Source: Paenibacillus taichungensis (GTDB taxonomy: Bacteria > Bacillota > Bacilli > Paenibacillales > Paenibacillaceae). From it: DNA of 64,000 nucleotides. The notes beneath the pieces are model-generated. The model was not told the DNA's origin, did no database searches, and worked only from the letters and a program-made list of their open reading frames with translations. Shown in pieces: positions 44,340-54,047 of the stretch. The stretch is taken from contig NZ_JABMCC010000118.1 in assembly GCF_013359905.1 (NCBI RefSeq), positions 744,001 to 808,000 of the forward strand, read 5' to 3'. Made by a program: the position numbers and the translations under genes. Position 1 is the stretch's first letter, and every line of letters begins with the position of its first letter.

Positions 44340-46082
44340 TCAAGCTCTAACCCTTGTCTCAATCCACTTTCTCCATCCGCCCGAGTCACTAATCTTCTCG
44401 GCACCTTCCGCAGCGTAGGCCTCACAGACAAATCCGCTCACGCTTCTGCCATCGATCATCTCGACTTGACCGATGCCAAGCGGGGCGGGGATCGACGCGG
44501 TGAAGGCTCCAAACGAAGCGCGCGGCATCTCCCACAGCTCGACTTCAATGGATGATCCGCCTGTCACTGTGCGCACAAGACCAGGCTTGGCTGGCGTGGT
44601 GGGCAGTGCATACATCTCATACACAGGCGCCGTCAGCGACTCTTTCCGAAATACGGCACCGAGTCCAGTCATCTGGGGTTCCAGTGGCATTCCGCGTAGG
44701 TGAAGTCCGCACACGGCAACCGTAATGACATCTTCCTGCTGAAGCAGAAGTTCAGATGCCACGATGATATTCGCTTCTTCTTCCGGCCGGGCAAACAGCG
44801 TTATGCCAAAAGGAAGCTCTTCCTCTGCCCAGCCTGCGGGAATCGCCACAGCACTTAGATCAAGCAGATTGCAATGGTTGGTGTACAACCCCATCTTGCT
44901 GTTCGTTTCGATTGGATTCGTGATCACCTGCTCGCGGGTCCAGGTTCCCCCGCATGTCGGCAGAATCAGAACGGCATTCTCCAGAAAAGTCGCGGTGTGC
45001 CGCCGAATCTCTGCCAAGCGATGCTGAGCCTTGAACAAGGCCGAAGCGGTAAAGGCTTCTTTTTTCCCAGACTCCAGTACCGTCTTCGTAACCGGAAAGA
45101 CCGCTTCCCCATGTGTCTCCACATATTCATCCAGATCAGACCAGCGCTCCGCAACCAAAGGACCTTCGTACAGAAGCGCCGCCGCTTCCTGAAGCATGGT
45201 AATATCGATCTCTTTCACAGCTACGCCGGATGCTAGAATAGCTTCTTTCTTCCGGTTCCATGCCTCTTCATACGCTATAGCATAAGGGCCATAGAATTCG
45301 AGTGCATTGGACGGCAGCAAAAAGGTACGCGGCATCTGCCCTCGACTCAACGGGCGATGCACAGAATACGGGTCTTGTACATCCACACCCCGCACCACCT
45401 CGTCCACGCGCTGTGTATCGGCCAGTTCATGAGCGAATACGGTGACGCAATCGATGCTGCGACAAGCGGGAATGACCCCGGCCGAAGACCATGCACCCAC
45501 CGCCGGCTTATAGCCAACAAGATTATTTAGCGCTGCTGGCACACGTCCTGATCCGGCGGTATCCGTTCCCAAAGCAAAGACCGCCTGACCAGAAGCTACC
45601 GCTATGGCCGATCCCGAACTGGAGCCTCCGCTGATCAGCTCCGGACGAAGCGCATTATGCGTATCGCCATACGGACTGCGTGTGCCCACAAGTCCGGTGG
45701 CGAACTGATCCAGATTGCATTTCCCCACCGGAATGGCACCGGCAACAATAAGTCGTTCTACCACGGTCGCATGGCGATCCGGGACATAAGCGTAGTCAGG
45801 ACAAGCCGCCGTAACCGGCCAACTGGCTACCTCGATATTGTCTTTGATGGCAAACGGAATGCCCCATAACGGGCAATCCTCCGGTTTCATCTGCGCCAGT
45901 CGATCCAGGAACGGCTGTATCCGTTCAAGGGTCGGAGGCAGAATCCAGATGTTACGATCCCGGGCATGCTCTGCCCGCTGGATAATGGCCTCGATCACAT
46001 CCTGAGGGGTGAAGTGGCGATGGCGATAAGCCTTTTGCAAGTTAGCTACGGTTAATTGCCCTGGTACAGATGATTGGCTCAT
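44340..46082 (-). CDS. Allophanate hydrolase (AtzF-type)
   Basis: The 580-residue amidase-signature enzyme hydrolyses allophanate to ammonia and CO2. The Ser-cisSer-Lys residues are in PFAIKDNIEV (Lys), ISGGSSSGSAIAVASG (cis-Ser) and TDTAGSGRVPAAL (nucleophile Ser). The C-terminal AtzF domain follows from about residue 460 (VAVCGLHLRGMPLEPQMTGL). Its start overlaps the carboxylase stop by 4 nt (ATGA), so the two are coupled. In guanidine operons it handles the allophanate made from carboxyguanidine by the UAAP-type deiminases. Confidence 0.92.
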   Translation of the reverse strand: MSQSSVPGQLTVANLQKAYRHRHFTPQDVIEAIIQRAEHARDRNIWILPPTLERIQPFLDRLAQMKPEDCPLWGIPFAIKDNIEVASWPVTAACPDYAYVPDRHATVVERLIVAGAIPVGKCNLDQFATGLVGTRSPYGDTHNALRPELISGGSSSGSAIAVASGQAVFALGTDTAGSGRVPAALNNLVGYKPAVGAWSSAGVIPACRSIDCVTVFAHELADTQRVDEVVRGVDVQDPYSVHRPLSRGQMPRTFLLPSNALEFYGPYAIAYEEAWNRKKEAILASGVAVKEIDITMLQEAAALLYEGPLVAERWSDLDEYVETHGEAVFPVTKTVLESGKKEAFTASALFKAQHRLAEIRRHTATFLENAVLILPTCGGTWTREQVITNPIETNSKMGLYTNHCNLLDLSAVAIPAGWAEEELPFGITLFARPEEEANIIVASELLLQQEDVITVAVCGLHLRGMPLEPQMTGLGAVFRKESLTAPVYEMYALPTTPAKPGLVRTVTGGSSIEVELWEMPRASFGAFTASIPAPLGIGQVEMIDGRSVSGFVCEAYAAEGAEKISDSGGWRKWIETRVRA

Positions 46083-49000
46083 GACGCGTTCACCTCTTCT
46101 ACAGGATATATAGCTGCAATGCAGTCCCCGGCACGAACCTGATCCCCCGATGAGACATAGATGAAAGCGACAATTCCGTCATACGGTGCCTTTTGCGGGA
46201 ACTCCATTTTCATACTTTCTTCTATTATAATGTCTTCGCCTTGGAGTACCTTCTGACCCACTTCCACAAGCACCTTCCATACACTGCCGGACATCGAACT
46301 GTTCACTTCCAGACTTCCTTCGGGCAAAGCCTCTTGCTCCGCCGCACTCGCACCTTCCGGTTCGGACACATGTTCTGCGATGCCAAGCTCCTTCCAGTAC
46401 TCCCGCTCCTGCTGGAATGCAGCCTGCTGTGTATCCCGGAAACGTGCGGAAGGTTCCTGAATCTCTTCCAGCCAGCTAAGATATTCGCCCAGATTGAACG
46501 TCGTCTCTTCCACGTCAACCACCATCTGCCCACGAGGGAAATCCTCTCTCATCTGCAACAATTCCTCCTGGGATACCGGATAGAACTGAATCTGATCGAA
46601 GAAACGCAGCAACCACGGTTTGCCCTCCTGGAAGTTGGCTGTCTCCCTGAATTTGTTCCACATCTGGATCGTACGACCGACAAACTGGTATCCACCGGGT
46701 CCCTCCATGCCATAGATGCACAGATACGCGCCGCCAATGCCAACCGCATTCTCCGGTGTCCATGTGCGTGCAGGATTATATTTGGTCGTCACCAGACGAT
46801 GACGCGGATCAAGCGGTACAGCTACTGGCGCTCCGAGATATACGTCACCCAGTCCCATCACCAGATAGGATGCGTTAAATACCACCTCAGCGACTTCTTC
46901 CAGCGAACCGAGTCCGTTCATGCGGCGAATGAATTCCAGATTACTGGGGCACCAAGGCGCATCCGGGCGTACATTTTGCTGGTAACGTTCAATCGCCAGT
47001 TGGGTGGCCGGATCATCCCAGGACAGCGGCAGCTTCACAATCCGGGATGGCACTTCAATCGAATCCAGCGACGGCAATTGCAGATCTAGTTCCATAATGA
47101 TCGCTGCGGCTTCCTTCACCGTCATTCGGGTGCTGTCCAGATGAATCTGCAAGGAGCGAATGCCCGGTGTCATCTCGATGAACGGTATCCGTCCACTGTC
47201 ACGCACCGTTTGCATTAACACATAGACCTGGAAGCGATACAGAAGATCCAGTTCCCGATCTCCATATTCAATCAGAATATTCTCGTCACCAGAGCAACGA
47301 ATACCGATCTTGAACCGACGTCCCTGCTCCTCGTATGCGAGAATTGGCATATAGGCGCCAGAAGAAATATCCAACAGATTCGGCAAAGAAAGACGTTCGC
47401 CCCCCTCGATCAATGCATCGAGATAGGTATGCTGTGCATCCCGAAGCTGCTCGGCTTCCTCCACTGTGATCAGCTTAAACTTTATTTTGTCGCCCGGAGA
47501 CAACTGTCCGACTTTCCAGAATTCCGCTGACGCCGTTGTCACCGGACATACGAATCCCCCCAGACTCGGTCCATCCGGCCCCAAGAGGATCGGCATATCT
47601 CCGGTCAGATCAAGTGCGCCAACCGCATAGGCATTATCATGAATGTTGGATGGATGAAGCCCGGCGTCTCCGCCATCTTCCCTTGCCCACAGCGGCTTCG
47701 GTCCAATCAATCGCACGCCTGTACGTGAGCTGTTAAAATGAACTTCCCACTCCGTCTCCGTCAACTGCTCCAAATACTCCTGTAACAGATATTCCTGCGT
47801 GCAGTGAGGCCCTGGAATAACACCAATCGTCCAGGTATGGGTTAGTTCAGGTTGTTGATGAAGAGAGAGCGGCTGCAAAACAGTTCTCCGTTGCAGGTCT
47901 TGCTGCACTTGCTGCTGCATTCCCTCTGGCTTAGACTGTTGCACTTGCTCTTGCTCCTGATTCCGCTGCTGACTTTGCTGTTGCTCCTGCTGCCGCTCTG
48001 GATGAACTCGCAATACCGCTCCCGTTCGCAGTGCACTGCCCGTATGTCCGCCGAACTCCCCCAGAGTAAAGGTTGACGCACTGCCCAGCGTCAGCGGCAT
48101 ATCCAGTCCCCCAGAGACAAGCAGGTAACCCCGCATGCCGACCACAGCTTCACCCAGAACTAAAGTAGAACCCTGAGCCGCAAGTGTGGGTGTGTAGAGC
48201 GGAATCGGTATTCCATCCAGCGTTGAAGACATATCCGCACCTGTCAGGCAGAAAGTCATTTCATCGCGGAAGCGGTAGGAGCCGCCGCGCAAAGTCATTT
48301 CCAGCCCCGCCGCGCCTTCATCATTACCTAACAGGCGATTGCCGATTCGAAATGCAAGTGAGTCCATCGGGCCCGAAGGCGGTACACCAATATCCCAATA
48401 CCCTTTGCGGCCCGGATAATCCTGCACCGTAGTCTGAATCCCGCCGTCCAGCACTTCAATGGCATGCTCTGACGGACTGAATCCAGCGAGCATGTTCGTA
48501 TATACCAACCCTTCCCGAAAAGGCTCCGTATCCAGAAACGCCTGAATGTAAGTCTGGTTGGTGGTTATGCCGTATACTCGCAATGCAGCGAGTGCTTCAA
48601 TCATGCTCTCTATGGCGGCCTGTCTGGATTCGGCATGCACGATTACTTTGGCCAACATCGGATCATACAGGGTTGTCACCTGTACACCACTGCGAATCCA
48701 CGTTTCCACCCGAACATGTTCGGGCCACACGACAGCATCGATCCGGCCATCACTCGGGCGAAAATCATGCAAACAATCCTCCGCATACAGTCGCACCTGC
48801 AAACTGTGGCCTTGCGGCTGATGAACCAGAGCCGCCAGATTTTCCATCTCTCCGGCTGCTTCCCGAACCATCCATTCAACCAGATCAATGCCCAGCACCT
48901 CTTCCGTTACCCCATGCTCCACCTGTAACCGGGTGTTGACCTCCAGGAAATAAAACTGTGTTGTCTCCGGGTCATACAGGAATTCGACCGTACCCGCACT

Positions 49001-49804
49001 ACGATATCCCGCTGTCGCAGCTAGCCTTCTGGCGCTTTCATGCATGGCACTTCGCGTTGCTTCCGGCAGGTTCGGTGCTGGGGTCTCTTCAATAATCTTC
49101 TGATTCCGGCGTTGTACGGAACAATCCCGTTCACCCAGTGCCACCGCTTCTCCAAAAGAATTACCGAAGACTTGCACCTCGACATGTCTTGCTCTTGCGA
49201 TATATTTCTCCAGAAACACGCCACCATCGTTAAAATTCGCAACAGCCAGTCGGGTTACCGAATCGTATGCCTCTTGCAACGCTTGTTCATCCGTGCAGAT
49301 GCGCATCCCGATCCCGCCGCCACCTGCGGTGCTCTTGAGCATAACGGGATAACCAATCGCAGCGGCCTGTTCCATCGCCACCTTCAGCGATGGCACCAGC
49401 CCCGTACCCGGAAGTAACGGCACAGACGCCTGTTCCGCAATGGAACGCGCCGTATGTTTCAGGCCAAAGAGTTCAATATGCTCCGCAGTTGGTCCAATAA
49501 ACGTAATTCCCTGCTCTCCACACGCTCTCGCAAAGGTCGCATTCTCACTTAGAAATCCGTACCCCGGATGAATTGCATCAGCACCAGCCACCAAGGCCGT
49601 GTTCAGGATAAGCTCGGCATTCACATAACTCTCCTTCGCCGGGCCATCACCGATCAGGATGGATTCATCTGCCAGTTCAACATGCAGACTATCGCGATCA
49701 GCTTGGGTGTAGACAGCCACAGAAGCAATGCCCATCTGACGCAACGTACGAATGATTCTGACGGCAATCACTCCGCGATTGGCAATGAGTACTTTTTTAA
49801 ACAT
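46079..49804 (-). CDS. Biotin-dependent guanidine (urea-type) carboxylase
   Basis: The 1,241-residue protein joins three parts. The biotin carboxylase part (about 1-445) has LKSTAGGGGIGMRI as the ATP-grasp loop, FLEVNTRLQVEHGVTE and VRLYAEDC. The carboxyltransferase part has an AHS2/KipA-like region (about 450-800; TTVQDYPGRKGYWDIGVPPS) and an AHS1/KipI-like region (about 840-1060). The C-terminal biotinyl domain has EESMKMEFPQ. An unusual glutamine-rich insert sits at about 598-645. By sequence it belongs to the urea carboxylase family. Because the operon is behind a guanidine-I riboswitch and includes the UAAP pair, guanidine is the expected substrate. It overlaps the upstream gene by 8 nt. 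Confidence 0.92.
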   Translation of the reverse strand: MFKKVLIANRGVIAVRIIRTLRQMGIASVAVYTQADRDSLHVELADESILIGDGPAKESYVNAELILNTALVAGADAIHPGYGFLSENATFARACGEQGITFIGPTAEHIELFGLKHTARSIAEQASVPLLPGTGLVPSLKVAMEQAAAIGYPVMLKSTAGGGGIGMRICTDEQALQEAYDSVTRLAVANFNDGGVFLEKYIARARHVEVQVFGNSFGEAVALGERDCSVQRRNQKIIEETPAPNLPEATRSAMHESARRLAATAGYRSAGTVEFLYDPETTQFYFLEVNTRLQVEHGVTEEVLGIDLVEWMVREAAGEMENLAALVHQPQGHSLQVRLYAEDCLHDFRPSDGRIDAVVWPEHVRVETWIRSGVQVTTLYDPMLAKVIVHAESRQAAIESMIEALAALRVYGITTNQTYIQAFLDTEPFREGLVYTNMLAGFSPSEHAIEVLDGGIQTTVQDYPGRKGYWDIGVPPSGPMDSLAFRIGNRLLGNDEGAAGLEMTLRGGSYRFRDEMTFCLTGADMSSTLDGIPIPLYTPTLAAQGSTLVLGEAVVGMRGYLLVSGGLDMPLTLGSASTFTLGEFGGHTGSALRTGAVLRVHPERQQEQQQSQQRNQEQEQVQQSKPEGMQQQVQQDLQRRTVLQPLSLHQQPELTHTWTIGVIPGPHCTQEYLLQEYLEQLTETEWEVHFNSSRTGVRLIGPKPLWAREDGGDAGLHPSNIHDNAYAVGALDLTGDMPILLGPDGPSLGGFVCPVTTASAEFWKVGQLSPGDKIKFKLITVEEAEQLRDAQHTYLDALIEGGERLSLPNLLDISSGAYMPILAYEEQGRRFKIGIRCSGDENILIEYGDRELDLLYRFQVYVLMQTVRDSGRIPFIEMTPGIRSLQIHLDSTRMTVKEAAAIIMELDLQLPSLDSIEVPSRIVKLPLSWDDPATQLAIERYQQNVRPDAPWCPSNLEFIRRMNGLGSLEEVAEVVFNASYLVMGLGDVYLGAPVAVPLDPRHRLVTTKYNPARTWTPENAVGIGGAYLCIYGMEGPGGYQFVGRTIQMWNKFRETANFQEGKPWLLRFFDQIQFYPVSQEELLQMREDFPRGQMVVDVEETTFNLGEYLSWLEEIQEPSARFRDTQQAAFQQEREYWKELGIAEHVSEPEGASAAEQEALPEGSLEVNSSMSGSVWKVLVEVGQKVLQGEDIIIEESMKMEFPQKAPYDGIVAFIYVSSGDQVRAGDCIAAIYPVEEVNAS

Positions 49805-50471
49805 GAGAATCGCTCCCTTCAGCTTCCCAGATCAGCACCTGAGCAGGTGTCGGATTGTATGCATTGCATGGATTGTTAAGCTGTGGACAGTTGCTGATCA
49901 ACACCGTGACAGGAGCGAGAGCCACCAGTTCTACATACCGCCCTGGTCCTGATACGCCATCTGCAAATGTGAGCTTGCCTTCAGGTGTAACCGGCACATT
50001 CATGAAGAAATTGACGTTGGGAGCCAGATCCCGTTTGGAGAACTCCGGGCGACTGGACAGCATCAGCATGAACGTATCCCGGCAGTTATGCATCGGCAGC
50101 GTATCATGGGAGTACCGAACGGTATTGCTCTGTGCCGAGCAAGCTCCACCAATCGTATCGTGTCTGCCACAGGTATCTGCGGTAATCTGAAGCAGCTCCT
50201 GACCAGACTCCGCAACCAGCACTGATCCAGTCGTCAGATACAGGTTCTGCTGTCCGGTAATCGTTTGAATAGCACTATAGTGATCCCCCGGATCTTCCGT
50301 AGCATAAAAGAGTGTATCCACCGCTTGATTCCCTTCCAGATCGACAATGCGGAGTACCTGGCCTGCGGCCAGATCATGAATCCATCCATCCCCTGCCGGG
50401 ATGATGTGGTTATAGATCGCTTTGGCGGGTTCCCGTGTGCTCGTGGTCGCTACAAATGTTGATGTGCTCAT
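49797..50471 (-). CDS. UAAP/DUF1989 protein, probable carboxyguanidine deiminase subunit
   Basis: The 224-residue protein belongs to the urea carboxylase-associated (DUF1989) family. Family stretches are LRIVDLEGNQAVDTLFYATE, GGACSAQSNTVRYSHDT and NFFMNVPVTPEGKLTFADG. A likely metal-site cysteine is in LISNCPQLNNPCNAYNPTP. In guanidine degradation the two paralogues form a heteromeric carboxyguanidine deiminase (CgdAB) that converts carboxyguanidine to allophanate and ammonia. Which subunit this is was not decided. It is separated from its paralogue by 1 nt and overlaps the carboxylase. Confidence 0.85.
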   Translation of the reverse strand: MSTSTFVATTSTREPAKAIYNHIIPAGDGWIHDLAAGQVLRIVDLEGNQAVDTLFYATEDPGDHYSAIQTITGQQNLYLTTGSVLVAESGQELLQITADTCGRHDTIGGACSAQSNTVRYSHDTLPMHNCRDTFMLMLSSRPEFSKRDLAPNVNFFMNVPVTPEGKLTFADGVSGPGRYVELVALAPVTVLISNCPQLNNPCNAYNPTPAQVLIWEAEGSDSHV

Positions 50472-50472
50472 A

Positions 50473-51186
50473 TTAATTGGCCCCTTTCAGTAACGATTGT
50501 GCTTGCCAGGTATTTTCAAATGCTCTCCGATTCTCCTCACAATGAACAAGGCAGCGATCATCTTCCTTCACAGGTTCGGCATCACTGAACGTCAGCTCAA
50601 TAACTGAATCTGGATAACGCCCTTCCGGGTCCAGCGGATTCGGTGTATTGGATACGACGAGAAGAAGTTCCATTTCCGTGCGAAGCGTTATCGAAGTACC
50701 TGCAGTCGGTTGCGATTCGTATCGCATCGTGCCATCCAGCTCACAGACCACTTTGGAAAAAAAGTTAACCGGCGTACAGAGGTCACGAGGCGTCAGCCGA
50801 TGTCGATACATCTCTACCACCAGATTCTCATATCCGCTGCGGTACCAGTCATTTCGCTCCTGCTGATAGGTCGTAACTCCATATTTGCGATCCGTACTTC
50901 GACGTGTTGTGTATCCCGACAACGTATCATGCCACCCCGTCGTGTCATCGATAATGGATGCAAGGACACGGCCCTGATCACTCATCAACACATGACCAGA
51001 TGTCAGGTATGCGGTGTGTTGCGCCTTGAGTGAATCCGGCATGTTGTAACGTTCGGAAGGATCGGAAGCCTGAAACAGAAGTGTTGTCAGGTTAGCGCGA
51101 TCCCCCGCTGCTGTCATTCGAATGTTCTTGCCCCGGCTAATGTAACCTGACCACTTTCCACCTGCTTGGATGCGAATTGAAGTCAT
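50473..51186 (-). CDS. UAAP/DUF1989 protein, second probable carboxyguanidine deiminase subunit
   Basis: A 237-residue paralogue of the next gene. It shares LTTLLFQASDPSERYNMPDS, TGWHDTLSGYT and VNFFSKVVCELDGTMRYES, and ends in NTPNPLDPEGRYPDSVIELTF. The ATG at 51186 has AGGAGGT 6 nt upstream. The frame runs back to 51375, but that part is the riboswitch. It is the first gene after the guanidine-I riboswitch, so its translation follows relief of termination. Confidence 0.86.
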   Translation of the reverse strand: MTSIRIQAGGKWSGYISRGKNIRMTAAGDRANLTTLLFQASDPSERYNMPDSLKAQHTAYLTSGHVLMSDQGRVLASIIDDTTGWHDTLSGYTTRRSTDRKYGVTTYQQERNDWYRSGYENLVVEMYRHRLTPRDLCTPVNFFSKVVCELDGTMRYESQPTAGTSITLRTEMELLLVVSNTPNPLDPEGRYPDSVIELTFSDAEPVKEDDRCLVHCEENRRAFENTWQAQSLLKGAN

Positions 51187-51218
51187 ATCAGTACCTCCTG
51201 TGTAGTAGAAAAAAATAT

Positions 51219-51272
51219 AAAAAAGCCCGGGAGAAATACCAAAAATGAATTTGGTACATTCTCCCGGGCTTT
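51219..51272 (-). terminator. Riboswitch expression-platform terminator
   Basis: A long GC-rich hairpin pairs GCCCGGGAGAA-type arms (51225-51236 with 51259-51270), and further pairing of the TACCAAA/TTTGGTA arms closes the stem. It is followed on the minus strand by TTTTTTATA. Its upstream arm includes the 3' end of the guanidine aptamer (CCCGGGAG), so ligand binding should compete with terminator formation. Confidence 0.9.
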
Positions 51273-51374
51273 TTTCCCGCCGTGTACATGGATGTGAGCC
51301 AGATCGACTACTTCCATGCGTTTTCTCTCGGACCAGGCAACAGTGTGAGCCACCGTTCGGAACCCTAGAAAACA
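51259..51374 (-). promoter_or_regulatory. Guanidine-I riboswitch (ykkC/yxkD class)
   Basis: On the minus strand the conserved blocks occur in order: CTAGGGTTCCG (51358-51368), CCTGGTCCGAGAGA (51324-51337), ACACGGCGGGA (51275-51285) and AAAGCCCGGGAG. These are hallmarks of the guanidine-I class. It precedes two DUF1989 proteins, a urea-type carboxylase and allophanate hydrolase, a known target set of this riboswitch. Confidence 0.95.
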
Positions 51375-51404
51375 TTTTGTATTCGGTTGCTTTTCATGTT
51401 AACA

Positions 51405-51433
51405 ATCCTAACACATAACAAAAACAGTGACAA
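51405..51433 (-). promoter_or_regulatory. Promoter of the guanidine riboswitch operon
   Basis: On the minus strand TTGTCA (51428-51433) and TAGGAT (51405-51410) are separated by 17 nt. Transcription would start about 25 nt before the aptamer. The rest of the region to 51619 is AT-rich and should hold the divergent promoter of the permease, which I could not place. Confidence 0.6.
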
Positions 51434-51619
51434 CAATAATTTTATTTTAATTATTTTCTTCAATATAGCGATCAGATTCATGTTATATTTTCAGGCATCT
51501 TCACCTCTTTTTACGAAAAAAAAGCTTGTGCTTTCCAAAAAACCTTGGTTAAATGTGAGGTGTCATGACAAACACCAATGCAAAAAAATCGATACATTCC
51601 GAAATCAGGGGGAGATTCT

Positions 51620-52945
51620 ATGTCAGATAAACTAACTTTGAAAAGAGACTTATCGTTGTCTCACGTCGTGACCATGGGTCTGTCCTGGATGTCACCCATG
51701 ATCTTTTTCACCAGTTTCGGTGTGTTGCATGAAGGTTCCAGAGGCATGCTACTGGCAGCTTACTTGCTTGCATTTATAGCCATCTTGTTCACCGCGCTCA
51801 GTTATGGTCAGATGGCAAAGGCGTTCCCCGTGTCGGGATCAGCGTATACCTATGTAACCAAATCCATGAACCCATTTATCGGCTTCCTTGTCGGGTGGGC
51901 CATCCTGTTGGATTATCTCTTCTCCTGTATTATCGCCGTGCTCATATTCGGTATTAATCTTCACGCACAATTCACCTCGATACCTTCCTTTGTCTGGATT
52001 CTGTTGTGTACCCTTGTGGTCATGATCATTAATATTATCGGGATCAAAACATCAGCCAATGTCAGCAAAATCTTCGTAATCATGCAGATCCTGTTCATTG
52101 CAGGTTTTTGCTCCTTACTTGTATACAGAGCATTTCAGAGCGGGATCACCGCAGGCTGGAATCCGCTTAATACTCAAGATGGTGTCCCCATTTCCACGAT
52201 TCTTGCCGGAGCTTCGCTCGTATGCTTCTCGTTCCTTGGTTTTGATTCCATTACGACCATGACCGAAGAAACGAAAAACCCAAGGAAAACCATCCCTCGG
52301 GCCATTATTATCATCGTTTTATTGGCAGGACTAATGTATTTCGTCACAGCTTTCCTGATTCAGCAGATGTACCCGTCGTTCACGTTTAATCATGTCGATT
52401 CCGCAGGTTTTGAACTCATGCAATCGATCGGTGGTCCTTTACTCGCCTCGATATTCACCTTTGTCATTATATTCTCTGTACTATCCCAGGGGATGTCCTC
52501 CATGACGACCGTAACACGTCTTATGTTCGTGATGGGAAAAACGTCCTTGTTGCCACGAGCATTCGCATCACTCCACCCTACACTTCGAACTCCGGTGTTC
52601 AACATTGTTCTCATGAGTGTTATCTCGTTATCGGCTATGTTTATCAGCCTGGAGACAGCGATCATGTTTGTTAGTTTTGGTGCATTAACCGCATTTCTGT
52701 TCGTCAATCTATCCGTTATATTCCACTATATTATTCGTGAAAAACAGCGTTCTCCCCGTGATATGTTCGTACGTTTCCTATGTCCGCTACTCGGCGCCGG
52801 ATTCGTATTTTATCTTATCACGCTACTCGATGTTTCCTCGTTGATGCTTGGCTCCGGATGGCTCGTAGCTGGACTCATATACTACCTTGTTAAACGTTTG
52901 AAGCCCGCAACTATGAGCATATCCAAAGTGGATGAAGCCTTGTAA
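51620..52945 (+). CDS. APC-superfamily amino acid/amine permease
   Basis: The 441-residue membrane protein has about 12 helices in the APC layout. The first helix carries GLSWMSPMIFFTSFGVLHEGS, and later helices include FSFLGFDSITTMTEETKNPRKTIPRAI, a well-conserved APC motif. The ATG at 51620 has GGGGGAG 5 nt upstream; the frame before it is shorter and unlike the family. It is divergent from the guanidine operon and followed by a TetR gene. Guanidine or related amine uptake is possible but not shown. Confidence 0.88.
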   Translation: MSDKLTLKRDLSLSHVVTMGLSWMSPMIFFTSFGVLHEGSRGMLLAAYLLAFIAILFTALSYGQMAKAFPVSGSAYTYVTKSMNPFIGFLVGWAILLDYLFSCIIAVLIFGINLHAQFTSIPSFVWILLCTLVVMIINIIGIKTSANVSKIFVIMQILFIAGFCSLLVYRAFQSGITAGWNPLNTQDGVPISTILAGASLVCFSFLGFDSITTMTEETKNPRKTIPRAIIIIVLLAGLMYFVTAFLIQQMYPSFTFNHVDSAGFELMQSIGGPLLASIFTFVIIFSVLSQGMSSMTTVTRLMFVMGKTSLLPRAFASLHPTLRTPVFNIVLMSVISLSAMFISLETAIMFVSFGALTAFLFVNLSVIFHYIIREKQRSPRDMFVRFLCPLLGAGFVFYLITLLDVSSLMLGSGWLVAGLIYYLVKRLKPATMSISKVDEAL

Positions 52946-53124
52946 ACAAAGGTGATTTTGTTCAATGGTACTTTGATTGTTCAGTTGTTCGTTTGATTGT
53001 GTCTGTTAGTGAGGGCACACGAGATGTGCGGGTAGTGCTTAACCCACAGACAGAATGATATGGCACAGCATGTAGAGTCAGCAGATAGAGTAATAGAATA
53101 GCACGCGTGATGGGAGGGATTACA

Positions 53125-53754
53125 ATGACGTTGGAACGGATCAAACAAGCTTCCCTGATGTTATTTTCCATCCACGGCTTTGACGGCACTTCGTTGCAAA
53201 CAATTGCACAACAAGTCGGTATACAGAAGCCTTCTATTTACACATATTTCACAAGTAAAGATGCGTTGTATCTCGAATTACTGCATGATTCACTTACACA
53301 GGAGTTGGATTTCGCCCGTCAGTTAACGAAAATTCGTTCTGACGGAGCTTTCAAAGAAGTGCTCTTTCAATTCTTGTCCAGCTTCATTGATCGTTACAAG
53401 AGCGAACCGAGTGTTTCTTATATGCTCAAAACATTCCTTTATCCTCCGCAGCACCTGCAAGCTCCAATTCAGGACTTGCGTAATCATTATATCGATGAAT
53501 TGGAGCGTATTTTGTTCACTGTGTTCAGTAAGGAGCCGGCGGATCAGGAATTCTACATATCCCTTGCTAACTCTGGACAATATCAGGTTGTTGTTCCCTT
53601 GCAGAGAACGAAACCTTATCCCCCTGCGGAAAGCTCCTTCGCCTTTTTCATGGTTCATCTGCAAGGATTGTGGGTTGAGTTGCTACGCAGCGGTGCGGAG
53701 CATGCCTACGTCAGATTGCAGAGAACATGGCCTCTGGTTAGTGCTACAGTATAA
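53125..53754 (+). CDS. TetR-family transcriptional regulator
   Basis: The 209-residue protein has a TetR helix-turn-helix (LMLFSIHGFDGTSLQTIAQQVGIQKPSIYTYFTSKDALY). The ligand-binding half is helical and unassigned. The ATG at 53125 has GGGAGGG 7 nt upstream. An imperfect inverted repeat (TGTGCGGGT at 53025-53033 with ACCCACA at 53042-53048) lies upstream and may be its operator. The permease stop is 179 nt before it. Confidence 0.88.
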   Translation: MTLERIKQASLMLFSIHGFDGTSLQTIAQQVGIQKPSIYTYFTSKDALYLELLHDSLTQELDFARQLTKIRSDGAFKEVLFQFLSSFIDRYKSEPSVSYMLKTFLYPPQHLQAPIQDLRNHYIDELERILFTVFSKEPADQEFYISLANSGQYQVVVPLQRTKPYPPAESSFAFFMVHLQGLWVELLRSGAEHAYVRLQRTWPLVSATV

Positions 53755-53796
53755 TCAGTAGCTCAGCATAGAAGGAATTCAGCAAAAAATCATAAG

Positions 53797-53850
53797 AAAA
53801 AAGGCATTCCCTGTCATACGTCATACGGAAGACAGGAAATGCCCTTTTGG
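53797..53850. terminator. Bidirectional terminator
   Basis: GGCATTCCCTGTC (53803-53815) pairs with GACAGGAAATGCC (53831-53843) with one mismatch. TTTT follows on the plus strand, and AAAAAA precedes it, giving a U6 tract on the minus strand. It serves the TetR gene and the S-layer protein gene. Confidence 0.85.
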
Positions 53851-54047
53851 GGTTTGCTCTGCGGCTTTGTTCGATGCCTTTTCTCTATCGCTTTGTTCTG
53901 GAATTCGCTTCATTCTAACGAATTGAGGATACGCTAATTCCCTCTTTTTTGTACAATTCCGAATTGTAACGAATTACAGAGACGTTATCTCGACAATATG
54001 GGCCGTTTTTTATCTACTCATATACGGTTAATTCTCTTCTTCACTTC

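Noticed and set aside
47852..48076. Leucine-rich plus-strand frame opposite the carboxylase Q-rich insert
   Set aside because: A run of leucine codons is simply the complement of the CAG-type repeat; no start signal or membrane topology is convincing.
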